A DNA stretch of 64,000 bases. It comes from Bacteroidales bacterium. Its GTDB lineage: Bacteria > Bacteroidota > Bacteroidia > Bacteroidales > UBA932. The stretch spans positions 39,210 through 103,209 of the forward strand of contig JAFVWT010000012.1 in NCBI GenBank assembly GCA_017501525.1, in the 5' to 3' direction. Numbering within the stretch: position 1 is the stretch's first letter; each line of letters begins with the position of its first letter. Below are positions 1 to 7,778 of this stretch, piece after piece. The translations under genes were made by a program, and so were the position numbers. The notes beneath the pieces were generated by a model. The model searched no databases and was not told the DNA's origin. It was given only the letters and a program-made list of their open reading frames with translations.

Positions 1-234
1 CAAGCAGCTCTTGAAAAAAGAGTAATTGCCATGAACGAGGGAACCATGAAAAAAGAAGTTATTAAAACTTGGTCACGCGCAAGTTTGATCTCACCTGACT
101 TTGTTGGTCATACCATTGCGGTTCATAACGGAAACAAATTTATTCCGGTATATGTTACTGAAAATATGGTTGGTCACAAACTGGGAGAATTTGCACCAAC
201 CCGTACCTTTAAGGGCCATTCGGGTAATCGTTAA
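1..234 (+). CDS. rpsS: 30S ribosomal protein S19 (5' truncated by window edge)
   Basis: S19 of the small ribosomal subunit head; it contacts 16S rRNA together with S13. The reading frame is open from base 1 and lacks roughly the first dozen residues of the usual protein. An in-frame ATG at position 31 is internal, because family-like sequence (ALEKRV) continues upstream of it. The family signature is clear: [20 protein letters not shown], then [17 protein letters not shown]. It lies 25 nt upstream of rplV, in the standard S10-operon order rpsS-rplV-rpsC. Identity is certain; the true start is outside the window. Confidence 0.98.
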   Translation, partial: QAALEKRVIAMNEGTMKKEVIKTWSRASLISPDFVGHTIAVHNGNKFIPVYVTENMVGHKLGEFAPTRTFKGHSGNR

Positions 235-245
235 TCAATTAATGT

Positions 246-251
246 AAGGAG
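246..251 (+). promoter_or_regulatory. Shine-Dalgarno sequence of rplV
   Basis: AAGGAG lies 8 nt before the rplV ATG. Strong Shine-Dalgarno sites are rare in Bacteroidota. The rpsL, rpsG, fusA and rpsJ starts in this same window have none. Confidence 0.6.
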
Positions 252-259
252 TTACAATA

Positions 260-697
260 ATGGGATCTCGTAAAAAAGAAATGGCCGACAGGCTAAAAGA
301 AGTAAAGAAAGTAACAGCAATCGCGAAACTTAATGATGTTCCCACATCTCCCCGCAAGATGCGTCTTGTAGCGGATATGGTTAGAGGAATGGAAGTTAAC
401 CGCGCTTTGGATGTTCTTAAATATACAAAGAAAGAAGCAGCTGGTCGTGTTGAGAAATTAATCCGTTCAGCTATCGCTAACTGGGAAGCTAAAAATGAAT
501 CAGACCGTAAAGAACTTGAAAACGGTAATGTAATCGTTAAGTCTATTATGGTCGGTCAAGGCTCAACACTAAAACGTATCCGCACAGCCCCTCAAGGACG
601 TGCAGCACGTATCCGTAAACGCTCTAACCATGTAACAGTTATCGTTGGAGTGAAAGAAGTAAAAGAAGTTAATCAACCCGTAGCACAGGAGGAATAA
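260..697 (+). CDS. rplV: 50S ribosomal protein L22
   Basis: L22 lines the peptide exit tunnel of the large subunit. The protein has 145 residues. The core runs from about residue 17 ([20 protein letters not shown]) to the conserved C-terminal hairpin around [17 protein letters not shown]. An N-terminal extension and an acidic tail (NQPVAQEE) bring it above the usual 110-120 residues; extended L22 forms are common in Bacteroidota. The start is supported by an AAGGAG site 8 nt upstream. The gap to rpsC is 2 nt, so the two are co-transcribed and probably translationally coupled. Confidence 0.97.
   Translation: MGSRKKEMADRLKEVKKVTAIAKLNDVPTSPRKMRLVADMVRGMEVNRALDVLKYTKKEAAGRVEKLIRSAIANWEAKNESDRKELENGNVIVKSIMVGQGSTLKRIRTAPQGRAARIRKRSNHVTVIVGVKEVKEVNQPVAQEE
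687..692 (+). promoter_or_regulatory. Shine-Dalgarno sequence of rpsC
   Basis: A perfect AGGAGG sits inside the last codons of rplV, 7 nt before the rpsC ATG. It is also read as Gln-Glu-Glu in the L22 tail, so the acidic end of L22 may partly reflect this site. Confidence 0.6.
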
Positions 698-699
698 TA

Positions 700-1464
700 A
701 TGGGACAAAAAATCAATCCTATAGCGAACAGAATTGGCGTAATCCGCGGCTGGGATTCCAACTGGTACGGCGGCGATGACTACGCAGCAAAGATTCTTGA
801 AGATTCAAAAATCCGTGAGTATCTATATGCTCGTATTTCAAAAGCAAACCTTTCAAAAATCGTTATTGAAAGAACACTAAAACTAATCACCATTACCATT
901 CATACCGCAAGACCAGGTTTGATCATCGGTAAAATGGGTCAGGAAGTTGACAAACTTAAAGAAGAGTTGAAGAAAATCACTAGCAAAGAGGTTCAAATCA
1001 ACATCTTTGAAGTCAAGAGACCTGAAATCGATGCAAACATCGTGGCAAACAATATCGCTCGTCAGGTAGAAGGTCGTGTATCTTACCGTCGTGCTATCAA
1101 GATGGCTATCGCAAGTGCTATGCGTATGGGTGCTGAAGGTATCAAAGTCCTTATCAGCGGTCGTCTTGGCGGTGCTGAAATGGCAAGAAGAGAACTTTAC
1201 AAAGAAGGAAGAACCCCTCTTCATACTTTCAGAGCTGACATTGACTATGCTTTGGCTGAAGCACACACTAAAGTAGGTGTACTTGGTATCAAAGTATGGA
1301 TTTGCAATGGTGAAGTTTACGGAAAACGTGATCTTTCTCCTAACGCAGGTGTTGCTGCAAATGCTTCTGCAAATCATGGTGGACGCAATGAAGGCCGTCG
1401 TGGTCGTGGCGACAGACGTCGTGACAGACGCCCTCGTGGAAACCGTGAAAATAAAGGTGAATAA
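700..1464 (+). CDS. rpsC: 30S ribosomal protein S3
   Basis: S3 sits at the mRNA entry tunnel of the small subunit. The protein has 254 residues. An N-terminal KH-type domain includes the [14 protein letters not shown] loop around residues 75-90. The C-terminal S3 domain follows ([19 protein letters not shown], then GVLGIKVWI). After about residue 215 there is a basic Arg/Gly-rich tail ([18 protein letters not shown]), typical of Bacteroidota S3. The next expected genes, rplP and rpmC, are absent. The operon instead stops at a hairpin terminator 25 nt downstream, facing the convergent aro operon. Confidence 0.98.
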   Translation: MGQKINPIANRIGVIRGWDSNWYGGDDYAAKILEDSKIREYLYARISKANLSKIVIERTLKLITITIHTARPGLIIGKMGQEVDKLKEELKKITSKEVQINIFEVKRPEIDANIVANNIARQVEGRVSYRRAIKMAIASAMRMGAEGIKVLISGRLGGAEMARRELYKEGRTPLHTFRADIDYALAEAHTKVGVLGIKVWICNGEVYGKRDLSPNAGVAANASANHGGRNEGRRGRGDRRRDRRPRGNRENKGE

Positions 1465-1488
1465 TTTATCACAGAATACCTAATAGGA

Positions 1489-1521
1489 AAGGATGGCCAA
1501 TGTTTTTGGCTGTCCTTTTTT
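1489..1521 (+). terminator. Rho-independent terminator after rpsC
   Basis: A 12-bp stem (AAGGATGGCCAA with TTGGCTGTCCTT, two G-U pairs) with a 5-nt loop is followed by a T-run. It ends the ribosomal protein transcript right after rpsC. Confidence 0.88.
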
Positions 1522-1655
1522 ATATTTCTTTATATAGGTTTAAGGGGAAAATAGACATATCGGCTCTGTTCTCCCAATGTGGTCAGGTTGAAATGAATAT
1601 TTCCGATATATGGAATAGTGCCGCGAAGGTTTAGCCCGATGGAGCTAATATTTAT

Positions 1656-2684
1656 TTATAATGTTGGATTTTTAGAGTTCCTTTCGAGTATAAAGCTTGC
1701 CAGGGCTATGGCAGCGACAGATTCTATAATAGGGGGGACCCTTAGAGCAAAGCAGGCATCATGCCTTCCCTTTATGGAAAATTCTGTCATTTCTCCATTT
1801 TTCAGATTGATGCTTTTCTGTATTTTCCCGATGCTTGAAGTGGGTTTGATGGCTACGCAGAATATAATGGGATTGCCATTTGTGATACCCCCGTTAATCC
1901 CTCCACAAGAGTTCTTGGAGGTCTCTCCCTCAATAGAAATTATCGGATCATTATGCTCCGAACCAAGCATTTTTGTAGAAGCAAATCCATCTCCAAACTC
2001 TATCCCCCTCACTCCCGGTATGGAGAAGATCAGGTGTGAAATTCTTGATTCTACAGATTCAAAAAATGGTTCACCTAATCCCACAGGTATATTCCTGCAG
2101 GTACATCTGATTATCCCTCCTATTGAATCATTTGCCCTCACTATTTCTTCAAGGTATTTCTCAAACACTGGGTATTGATGCGGTGATTTGCTAAATTGTT
2201 CGGGAATCTCAATTTTGCCTATTGATACAAACTCAGAGGTTATTTCTACAGGTGCAATTATCTTCTTGGCAATGAATCCCCCTGCAACCAGAGGAAGTGT
2301 CATTCTGCCGGAGAAGATACCACCTCCTGATGTAAATTTTTCTGCAGGGTATTTTTGGAGTCTTACCATATCGGCATGTCCCGGCCTTGGTATTTCTGCA
2401 AATTGTCGGTAATCCTCAGGTCTGATATTTCTGTTATGGAATACAATTCTTATGGAGCCACCTGTTGTGACCCCATCCTCAATTCCTCTTATGATATGGG
2501 GTGTATCGGATTCCTTTCTGGTTGTTGTCCCTTTTTCTCCCGGTTTCCGTCTCTCTATTTCTGCTATCAGTTCATCTAATGAGATTGGAATTCCGGGGGG
2601 AACTCCTTCAAGTGTAACCCCTATAGATGGGGAATGGGACTCCCCCGATAAGGTTATTCTGAATTTATTACCGAAAGTGTTCAT
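1656..2684 (-). CDS. aroC: Chorismate synthase
   Basis: This enzyme makes chorismate from 5-enolpyruvylshikimate-3-phosphate with reduced FMN, the last shared step to aromatic amino acids. The protein has 342 residues, slightly short for the family. Conserved motifs are visible: GNKFRITLSGESHSPSIG at the N-terminus, RPGHADMVRLQKY and FTSGGGIFSGRMT in the middle, and GRHDACFALRVPPIIES near the end. The start codon overlaps the stop of the upstream aroD-aroA fusion by 4 nt (ATGA type), indicating translational coupling. It is the last gene of the aro operon and converges on the rpsC terminator. Confidence 0.97.
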   Translation of the reverse strand: MNTFGNKFRITLSGESHSPSIGVTLEGVPPGIPISLDELIAEIERRKPGEKGTTTRKESDTPHIIRGIEDGVTTGGSIRIVFHNRNIRPEDYRQFAEIPRPGHADMVRLQKYPAEKFTSGGGIFSGRMTLPLVAGGFIAKKIIAPVEITSEFVSIGKIEIPEQFSKSPHQYPVFEKYLEEIVRANDSIGGIIRCTCRNIPVGLGEPFFESVESRISHLIFSIPGVRGIEFGDGFASTKMLGSEHNDPIISIEGETSKNSCGGINGGITNGNPIIFCVAIKPTSSIGKIQKSINLKNGEMTEFSIKGRHDACFALRVPPIIESVAAIALASFILERNSKNPTL

Positions 2685-4669
2685 CCTTTGGTGCAGATTC
2701 TATTGAATATGGCTAGGAACTCAGGAAATGATTTGTCAATACAGTCTGTGTTGTCTATTGTCAGTCCCCCTTTGCAGCCGATAGAGGCTATTTTGAGTGC
2801 CATTGCTACACGATGGTCGCTTGAAGCACAGAAATGCCCCCCTTTGAGCATTTTATTCTCAAGAATTCTCCTGGCCAGCGATATTCCGGTTATATGGAGG
2901 GTGTCTCCGTCAAGTTCAATTTCCACCCCCATCTTTCCCAATATCTGTGTCATGATTAATGGTCTGTCGCTCTCCTTGTTTTTAAGTCTTGCAACACCGC
3001 TGATATGTGAGGTACCCTCGGCGAAAGCGGCCATGACGGATAGACAAGGGAGAAGGTCGGGACAATTAGTGACATCTACTTCAAATGGGCTCAGATGACC
3101 TCTTTTTACCCTTATTCCTTTAGGTTTTCTCTCTACAATTGCTCCTGAGTTGCGTACTACTTCTATAATTTTCTTATCTGCCTGATGTGATGTGAGATTT
3201 AACCCTTTCAGGAGAATATCTCCAAAAATGGCACCAATTGTGACAAAGTTTGCAGCAGAGCTCCAGTCTCCTTCGAATGTAAACTCTGCCGGTTTATATT
3301 TCTGTTTGCCGGGTATTTCAAAAATAAGTCTGTTCTCCTCGGAGCGGCTGTTTACCTCTATTCCAAATTTCTTTATGACATCGATTGTAAGTTGGATGTA
3401 GGGAACACTTGTGGGATTTTCTACAATAAGGGTGCTGTTTTTCTTGCATAAAGGCAAAGCCATCAGCAGTCCGGAGATAAACTGTGATCCCTTTTTACCG
3501 GAGAGGGTGATTTCTCCCCCTTTGATAGGGCCGCAAACTATAGCAGGAAGTGTCTCTTGTGCAGTAAGTACGCAAGTGGCCCCAAGATCTTCCATCGCTT
3601 CCTTACAACCGAACATATGTCGGTCAAGCAGACTGCCCTCTCCTGTGATCGTGACAGATTCTCCATATTGGGCAAGGATGGGAATGCAAAGTCTTGATAG
3701 TAGTCCCGATTCGCCGACAAAGATGGTAGCTGAGTTTCCAATTGAGGGGATGGAGGTGAGCATTGTCGGGAATAACGAGATTTGTGTTTGTTGGTCTGAG
3801 AGGGTATATCCTCCACTTACTACCAATGTCCCTTTGTCGTTATATACCTTAGGGGAGAGTTGTTTGGCAACTGCAACAGCCGAATCGATGTCCCAACAAT
3901 GTGTGAAGTTGTGAAATTCGCTTGTCCCTTTGGCAAGGATAGCTGCTATGATAGCTCTTTGGGCTATACTCTTTGAGGCAGGTATGTCTACATCTCCTCG
4001 TGCGCAGAATTCAGGAAACAGGTTCTCAAGTTCATCTATTACAAACATACCGGGGGCAACTACCGATTTTTTACGTAGAGCGCAGTATAAAAATGGTGCA
4101 CCTATATTGTAGGAAGCCAGTCTGGTATATTTGAACTCATTCCCCATTGGAAATGCTTCAAGGGGGACAATTTTACCCAATTTCCCATTCCTTTGAAGTT
4201 TATATAGAGCGAAAATTTTTTCAATATCCTCGTCTGAATTTGCGGTAGTGGCAATTTTCACTATATCGGCCCCTTCATTTACAGCCTCTGTATATATCTG
4301 CGAGAGAAGCTCTAAGGAAGGAGTGGCAGTGAAGTCGTGAAATGATAAAATTAATTTAGTCTCCTTCCTGAGGATAAGTTCTTTGTCATTTTGTGAAAAC
4401 TTCTTGAATGTCATCAGGTTTATGTCAAGGTAAGAGGCACCTGCTGACAATGCTTCAATATATTCTGCCGAACCGCGTTTGCGGCATGTGGCAATGAGTG
4501 GGATCTGTGTTTGTGAGAATATGTTTTTCAGTTGTGCTTTGGATAGTCCGCACAAATCAAGACGAATCTCTGCAATGAGGTCCGGGTACTTTTTGCGGAG
4601 CTTTTCGCACTTTTTCAACGATTTTCTGCAATCGTCGAGACCGTAATCGCTAATCGTAACACAAATCAT
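2681..4669 (-). CDS. aroDA: Fused type I 3-dehydroquinate dehydratase / EPSP synthase (AroD-AroA)
   Basis: A 662-residue fusion catalysing two shikimate steps. Residues 1 to about 220 are a type I 3-dehydroquinate dehydratase barrel. It has the general-base His111 (SFHDF) and Schiff-base Lys138 (GADIVKIATTA). From about residue 225 it is 5-enolpyruvylshikimate-3-phosphate synthase, with PASKSIAQRAIIAA for PEP/S3P binding, KGSQFISGLLMALPL, EGDWSSAANFVTIGA and, at the C-terminus, SSDHRVAMAL and KSFPEFL. Both halves look intact. It overlaps aroB by 20 nt and aroC by 4 nt. The intermediate step (AroE) and shikimate kinase (AroK) are not in the window. The fusion joins non-consecutive enzymes, so channelling between the two halves is not implied. 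Confidence 0.93.
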   Translation of the reverse strand: MICVTISDYGLDDCRKSLKKCEKLRKKYPDLIAEIRLDLCGLSKAQLKNIFSQTQIPLIATCRKRGSAEYIEALSAGASYLDINLMTFKKFSQNDKELILRKETKLILSFHDFTATPSLELLSQIYTEAVNEGADIVKIATTANSDEDIEKIFALYKLQRNGKLGKIVPLEAFPMGNEFKYTRLASYNIGAPFLYCALRKKSVVAPGMFVIDELENLFPEFCARGDVDIPASKSIAQRAIIAAILAKGTSEFHNFTHCWDIDSAVAVAKQLSPKVYNDKGTLVVSGGYTLSDQQTQISLFPTMLTSIPSIGNSATIFVGESGLLSRLCIPILAQYGESVTITGEGSLLDRHMFGCKEAMEDLGATCVLTAQETLPAIVCGPIKGGEITLSGKKGSQFISGLLMALPLCKKNSTLIVENPTSVPYIQLTIDVIKKFGIEVNSRSEENRLIFEIPGKQKYKPAEFTFEGDWSSAANFVTIGAIFGDILLKGLNLTSHQADKKIIEVVRNSGAIVERKPKGIRVKRGHLSPFEVDVTNCPDLLPCLSVMAAFAEGTSHISGVARLKNKESDRPLIMTQILGKMGVEIELDGDTLHITGISLARRILENKMLKGGHFCASSDHRVAMALKIASIGCKGGLTIDNTDCIDKSFPEFLAIFNRICTKG

Positions 4670-5735
4670 GAATATATCTTTCTATTTCTGCTATCGATGT
4701 GGGCATGGTAATGACTTTCCCCAAATCAATAATAAAGACAAAATTAATAAAATCTTCTTTACATTTCTTATCATTACCGATAAAGTGGAGCAACTTCTCA
4801 GTAAAAATTTTAGTGGAATCTACTTTGCACAGCTTCATTATCTTGCTGCATGATGGTAGTCCACTTTCCGTAATAACTTGTTTTATTGCTTTGTATTCAT
4901 CAATTGGCAGAAGTCCTTTCAATAGAGAAAATCGGGCTGCAATTAGGATTCCTGCTGCAACAGCTTCACCATGGTTGCATATATTCTCTTGTGGGGAGAA
5001 GAAATGGCAACAAGCCTCTATTGCATGTCCGAAGGTGTGCCCCAGATTCAAATATGCTCTGATTCCCTCATTCTCGAACCGGTCTTTCTCTACAATTCCG
5101 CTCTTTATTTCTATTGCTCTCTTAAGGCAATCATTCAACGATTCCGTAAGTGATATTTCTATTTCCCCATTAGAAACACTATCAGTAAGGAGTGAAGCAG
5201 TAAGGAAATACTTTTTATCCCCTATTATAAAGGTTTTTATTAATTCAGCCCAGCCGCATAAAAATTCCCTGTGGGGGAGTGTCCTAAGGAAGTGTGGGTT
5301 TATGTAGATGAACTCGGCTTTGGAAAATGTTCCGGCTGCATTCTTAATCCCGTTTATGTTTATTCCCGTCTTACCACCAATGGAGGCATCTATTTGTGCG
5401 GTCAATGTGGTAGGTATAAGTCCAAATGTGATTCCCCTCTTGTAAATTGAGGCAACAAATCCGCATAAATCGGTGGTGATTCCTCCTCCTACACCTACAA
5501 GGAGAGAAGATCTGTCTGCATTATTTTCCAGGAGCCACTGAATAATTTTCTGTGTGGATTCAAAACTCTTTGCCGTTTCATTGCTTTCAAACACATAGAT
5601 ATTATTGAAACTGCTCCTAATCCAGGAAGAATACAATGAATGGACATTTGAATCTACTACAGCATAAATATTTTTGTATTTACAAAGTATCTCATTTAGA
5701 GGTGAATACGAAAAAGAAATAAAGAAGTTATCCAT
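4650..5735 (-). CDS. aroB: 3-dehydroquinate synthase
   Basis: AroB converts DAHP to 3-dehydroquinate using NAD+ and a divalent metal. I chose the ATG at 5735 (361 residues, MDNFFISFSYSPLNE). A longer frame reaches 5852, but its first 39 codons run through the promoter region and into tRNA-Leu on the other strand and are not AroB-like. Family motifs include LLVGVGGGITTDLCGFVASIYKRGI (read as two adjacent stretches), PTTLTAQIDASIGGKTGIN, and the metal-binding NLGHTFGHAIE. First gene of the aroB-aroDA-aroC operon, overlapping the next gene by 20 nt. Confidence 0.95.
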   Translation of the reverse strand: MDNFFISFSYSPLNEILCKYKNIYAVVDSNVHSLYSSWIRSSFNNIYVFESNETAKSFESTQKIIQWLLENNADRSSLLVGVGGGITTDLCGFVASIYKRGITFGLIPTTLTAQIDASIGGKTGININGIKNAAGTFSKAEFIYINPHFLRTLPHREFLCGWAELIKTFIIGDKKYFLTASLLTDSVSNGEIEISLTESLNDCLKRAIEIKSGIVEKDRFENEGIRAYLNLGHTFGHAIEACCHFFSPQENICNHGEAVAAGILIAARFSLLKGLLPIDEYKAIKQVITESGLPSCSKIMKLCKVDSTKIFTEKLLHFIGNDKKCKEDFINFVFIIDLGKVITMPTSIAEIERYIHDLCYD

Positions 5736-5750
5736 TGGATGAAAAAAATA

Positions 5751-5781
5751 TTTACAAATGTAACATTTTTTTCTATCTTTG
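5751..5781 (+). promoter_or_regulatory. Promoter of tRNA-Leu
   Basis: The -7 box TATCTTTG (5774-5781) matches the Bacteroidota consensus TAnnTTTG, with TTTA 19 nt upstream as a weak -33 element. The start of transcription would lie about 25 nt before the tRNA. Confidence 0.7.
5755..5762 (-). promoter_or_regulatory. -7 box of the aro operon promoter
   Basis: On the minus strand this reads TACATTTG, a match to TAnnTTTG, about 20 nt before the aroB ATG. It lies inside the tRNA-Leu promoter, so the two divergent promoters overlap. No clear -33 element was seen. Confidence 0.5.
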
Positions 5782-5811
5782 CACCCGCAATGTTTACCAA
5801 CAATGCCAAAT

Positions 5812-5895
5812 GCCCAGATGGCGGAATCGGTAGACGCGCTGGTCTCAAACACCAGTGGGGTAACACCTGTGCCGGTTCGACCCCGGCTCTGGGTA
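5812..5895 (+). tRNA. tRNA-Leu (anticodon CAA)
   Basis: An 84-nt class II tRNA. The acceptor stem GCCCAGA pairs with TCTGGGT (one G-U), and the discriminator is A. The anticodon arm CTGGT-CTCAAAC-ACCAG gives CAA, reading UUG. A long variable arm and a normal GGTTCGA T-loop follow. CCA is not encoded. It has its own promoter and a terminator 7 nt after its end. Confidence 0.97.
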
Positions 5896-5902
5896 CAAAA
5901 TG

Positions 5903-5942
5903 AAAGGCTAATTACTTATTTTTCAAGTAGTTAGCCTTTTGT
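5903..5942 (+). terminator. Terminator after tRNA-Leu
   Basis: AAAGGCTAATTACTT pairs with AAGTAGTTAGCCTTT around a short loop and is followed by TTTTG. It ends the single-tRNA transcript. Confidence 0.85.
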
Positions 5943-6062
5943 GTTTCTGATTGTTGGCACTCTTATGTCATCATTTACATAGAAAGCACCGGAAATCAGA
6001 TTATTCCCGATGCTTTCAAATTGCTTTATACACAGAGATGTATATCGTGTTTTTGCCGTTAA

Positions 6063-7607
6063 TTAAATCAAGGGGGTACCGGTCATTAGTGCAGGTTGTT
6101 CTATGCCCATCAGTTTCAAGATTGTGGGGGCAATGTCAGCAAGACGTCCGTTTTTGACCTCTTTTATATCTTTGTCAACGACTATAAAGGGTACTTCGTT
6201 GAGTGAGTGGGCTGTGTTAGGGGTGTTATCCTCGTTCACTGCGTAGTCCGCATTTCCATGGTCTGCTGTTATAAGGATTGTATAACCCATTTTCATAGCC
6301 GCTTTTACAACTTTTTCAACACAATTGTCAACGGTTTCCACAGCCTGTTTAATTGCCTCATATTTGCCGGTGTGTCCAACCATATCTCCATTGGCAAAGT
6401 TGAGGATTATCATATCTTGTTCTCCTTTCTCGATTTGGGTGATCAGTGCTTCTGCTACTTCCGGTGCCGACATTTCAGGCTTAAGATCGTATGTGGCCAC
6501 TTTGGGAGAATTGATAAGTATTCTCGATTCATTTTCAAAAGGGGTTTCCCGTCCTCCTGAGAAAAAGAATGTGACGTGTGCGTATTTTTCTGTTTCTGCA
6601 ATACGTAACTGTTTTTTACCCGCCATTGAGACTACCTCTCCAAGAGTTTGAGGAACATTTTCCTTGTCAAATAGGATGTGTAGCCCTTTGAATTTGTCGT
6701 CGTATGGAGTTAGACAACAGTAGTACAGGGGTATTGTTTTCATACCTTGTTCGGGCATATCTTCCTGAGTGAGAACAGATGTGATCTCACGAGCACGGTC
6801 ATTGCGGAAATTGTAAAATATAACGGCATCGTTTTCTTTCAATAACCCAAGGGGATTTCCTTCGTTATCTACAGCACAAAGGGGTTTGATGAACTCGTCT
6901 GTGATATCTTTGTCATAAGAATTCTGGACAGCAGTTGCCGCATTTGTGAATTTTTCTCCTTTGCCATTGACTATCAAGTTGTATGCTTCTTTGATACGAT
7001 CCCATCTTTTATCTCTGTCCATAGCATAGTATCGACCAATGATCGAGGCAATTACCGGACCGTCAGCGGGATTGTCATATTGTGCTTTTAAAGAGTCGCA
7101 TTTGGCCTGCAACTCTTCAATAAATCCCTTTCCGCTTTTAGGGTCACAATCGCGACCATCCATAAAGCAGTGGACAAATACCTTAGGAATACGGTATTTT
7201 GCAGCTGTGTCGAGGAATTCGTATAGGTGGTTAAGTGAACTGTGGACTCCTCCATGTGAACATAGCCCGAAGAAATGAAGTTGTTTTCCATTCTTTGAGA
7301 CATATTCGTATGCAGCCTTGACTTCGGGATTTTCCAATAGTTTATGCTCATTACAAGCCATATTTATCTTTACAAGGTCCTGATATACTATTCGTCCGGC
7401 ACCGATGTTAAGATGTCCCACCTCAGAATTTCCCATTTGTCCTTCAGGTAGTCCTACATCTTCGCCGCATGCTCGAAGTGTGGATACCGGATATTCTTTT
7501 CTTAGTGCATCAATATGTGGTGTTCCTTGTGTATAGATGGCGTTCGAACGGTCTTTCCTGCCTTCACCCCAACCGTCGAGAATCATTAAAAGTACTTTCT
7601 TATTCAT
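6063..7607 (-). CDS. gpmI: 2,3-bisphosphoglycerate-independent phosphoglycerate mutase
   Basis: Interconverts 3- and 2-phosphoglycerate in glycolysis/gluconeogenesis, using two Mn ions and a phosphoserine. The protein has 514 residues, the normal iPGM length. Visible motifs: metal-binding LDGWGEG near residue 11, catalytic Ser61 in [17 protein letters not shown], substrate-binding [12 protein letters not shown], and the C-terminal metal site TADHGNAD. Monocistronic between tRNA-Leu and the divergent rnr. A -7 box (TAATTTTG on this strand) lies about 40 nt before the start. Confidence 0.98.
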   Translation of the reverse strand: MNKKVLLMILDGWGEGRKDRSNAIYTQGTPHIDALRKEYPVSTLRACGEDVGLPEGQMGNSEVGHLNIGAGRIVYQDLVKINMACNEHKLLENPEVKAAYEYVSKNGKQLHFFGLCSHGGVHSSLNHLYEFLDTAAKYRIPKVFVHCFMDGRDCDPKSGKGFIEELQAKCDSLKAQYDNPADGPVIASIIGRYYAMDRDKRWDRIKEAYNLIVNGKGEKFTNAATAVQNSYDKDITDEFIKPLCAVDNEGNPLGLLKENDAVIFYNFRNDRAREITSVLTQEDMPEQGMKTIPLYYCCLTPYDDKFKGLHILFDKENVPQTLGEVVSMAGKKQLRIAETEKYAHVTFFFSGGRETPFENESRILINSPKVATYDLKPEMSAPEVAEALITQIEKGEQDMIILNFANGDMVGHTGKYEAIKQAVETVDNCVEKVVKAAMKMGYTILITADHGNADYAVNEDNTPNTAHSLNEVPFIVVDKDIKEVKNGRLADIAPTILKLMGIEQPALMTGTPLI

Positions 7608-7647
7608 GTTATTTAATTAAATGTGCTATAATAATTCAAAAATTGTG

Positions 7648-7655
7648 CAAAATTA
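7648..7655 (-). promoter_or_regulatory. -7 box for gpmI
   Basis: TAATTTTG on the minus strand fits TAnnTTTG, 41 nt before the gpmI ATG. No convincing -33 element; AT-rich context makes chance matches possible. Confidence 0.4.
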
Positions 7656-7778
7656 ATTAATATTGTAACAGTTTCTTAATATTTGGGAATTAAAATTGCA
7701 TCCTGTTAGGAGACGTACTGAGGGGGTTGTCGGTGAGTGTCGGCAATGAGAAGGTTAAAAATTGTTAAAATAAATATT

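Noticed and set aside
883-1377. Long open frame antisense to rpsC (164 codons)
   Set aside because: It lies wholly inside rpsC, and its protein is Cys/Phe/Ser-rich with no family resemblance, as expected of an antisense shadow.
1618-2178. 186-codon frame opposite aroC
   Set aside because: aroC on the other strand is complete and conserved; the antisense product shows no motif.
5736-5852. N-terminal extension of aroB
   Set aside because: It runs through the tRNA-Leu promoter and gene on the opposite strand and is Cys-rich and unlike AroB; the ATG at 5735 fits the family start.
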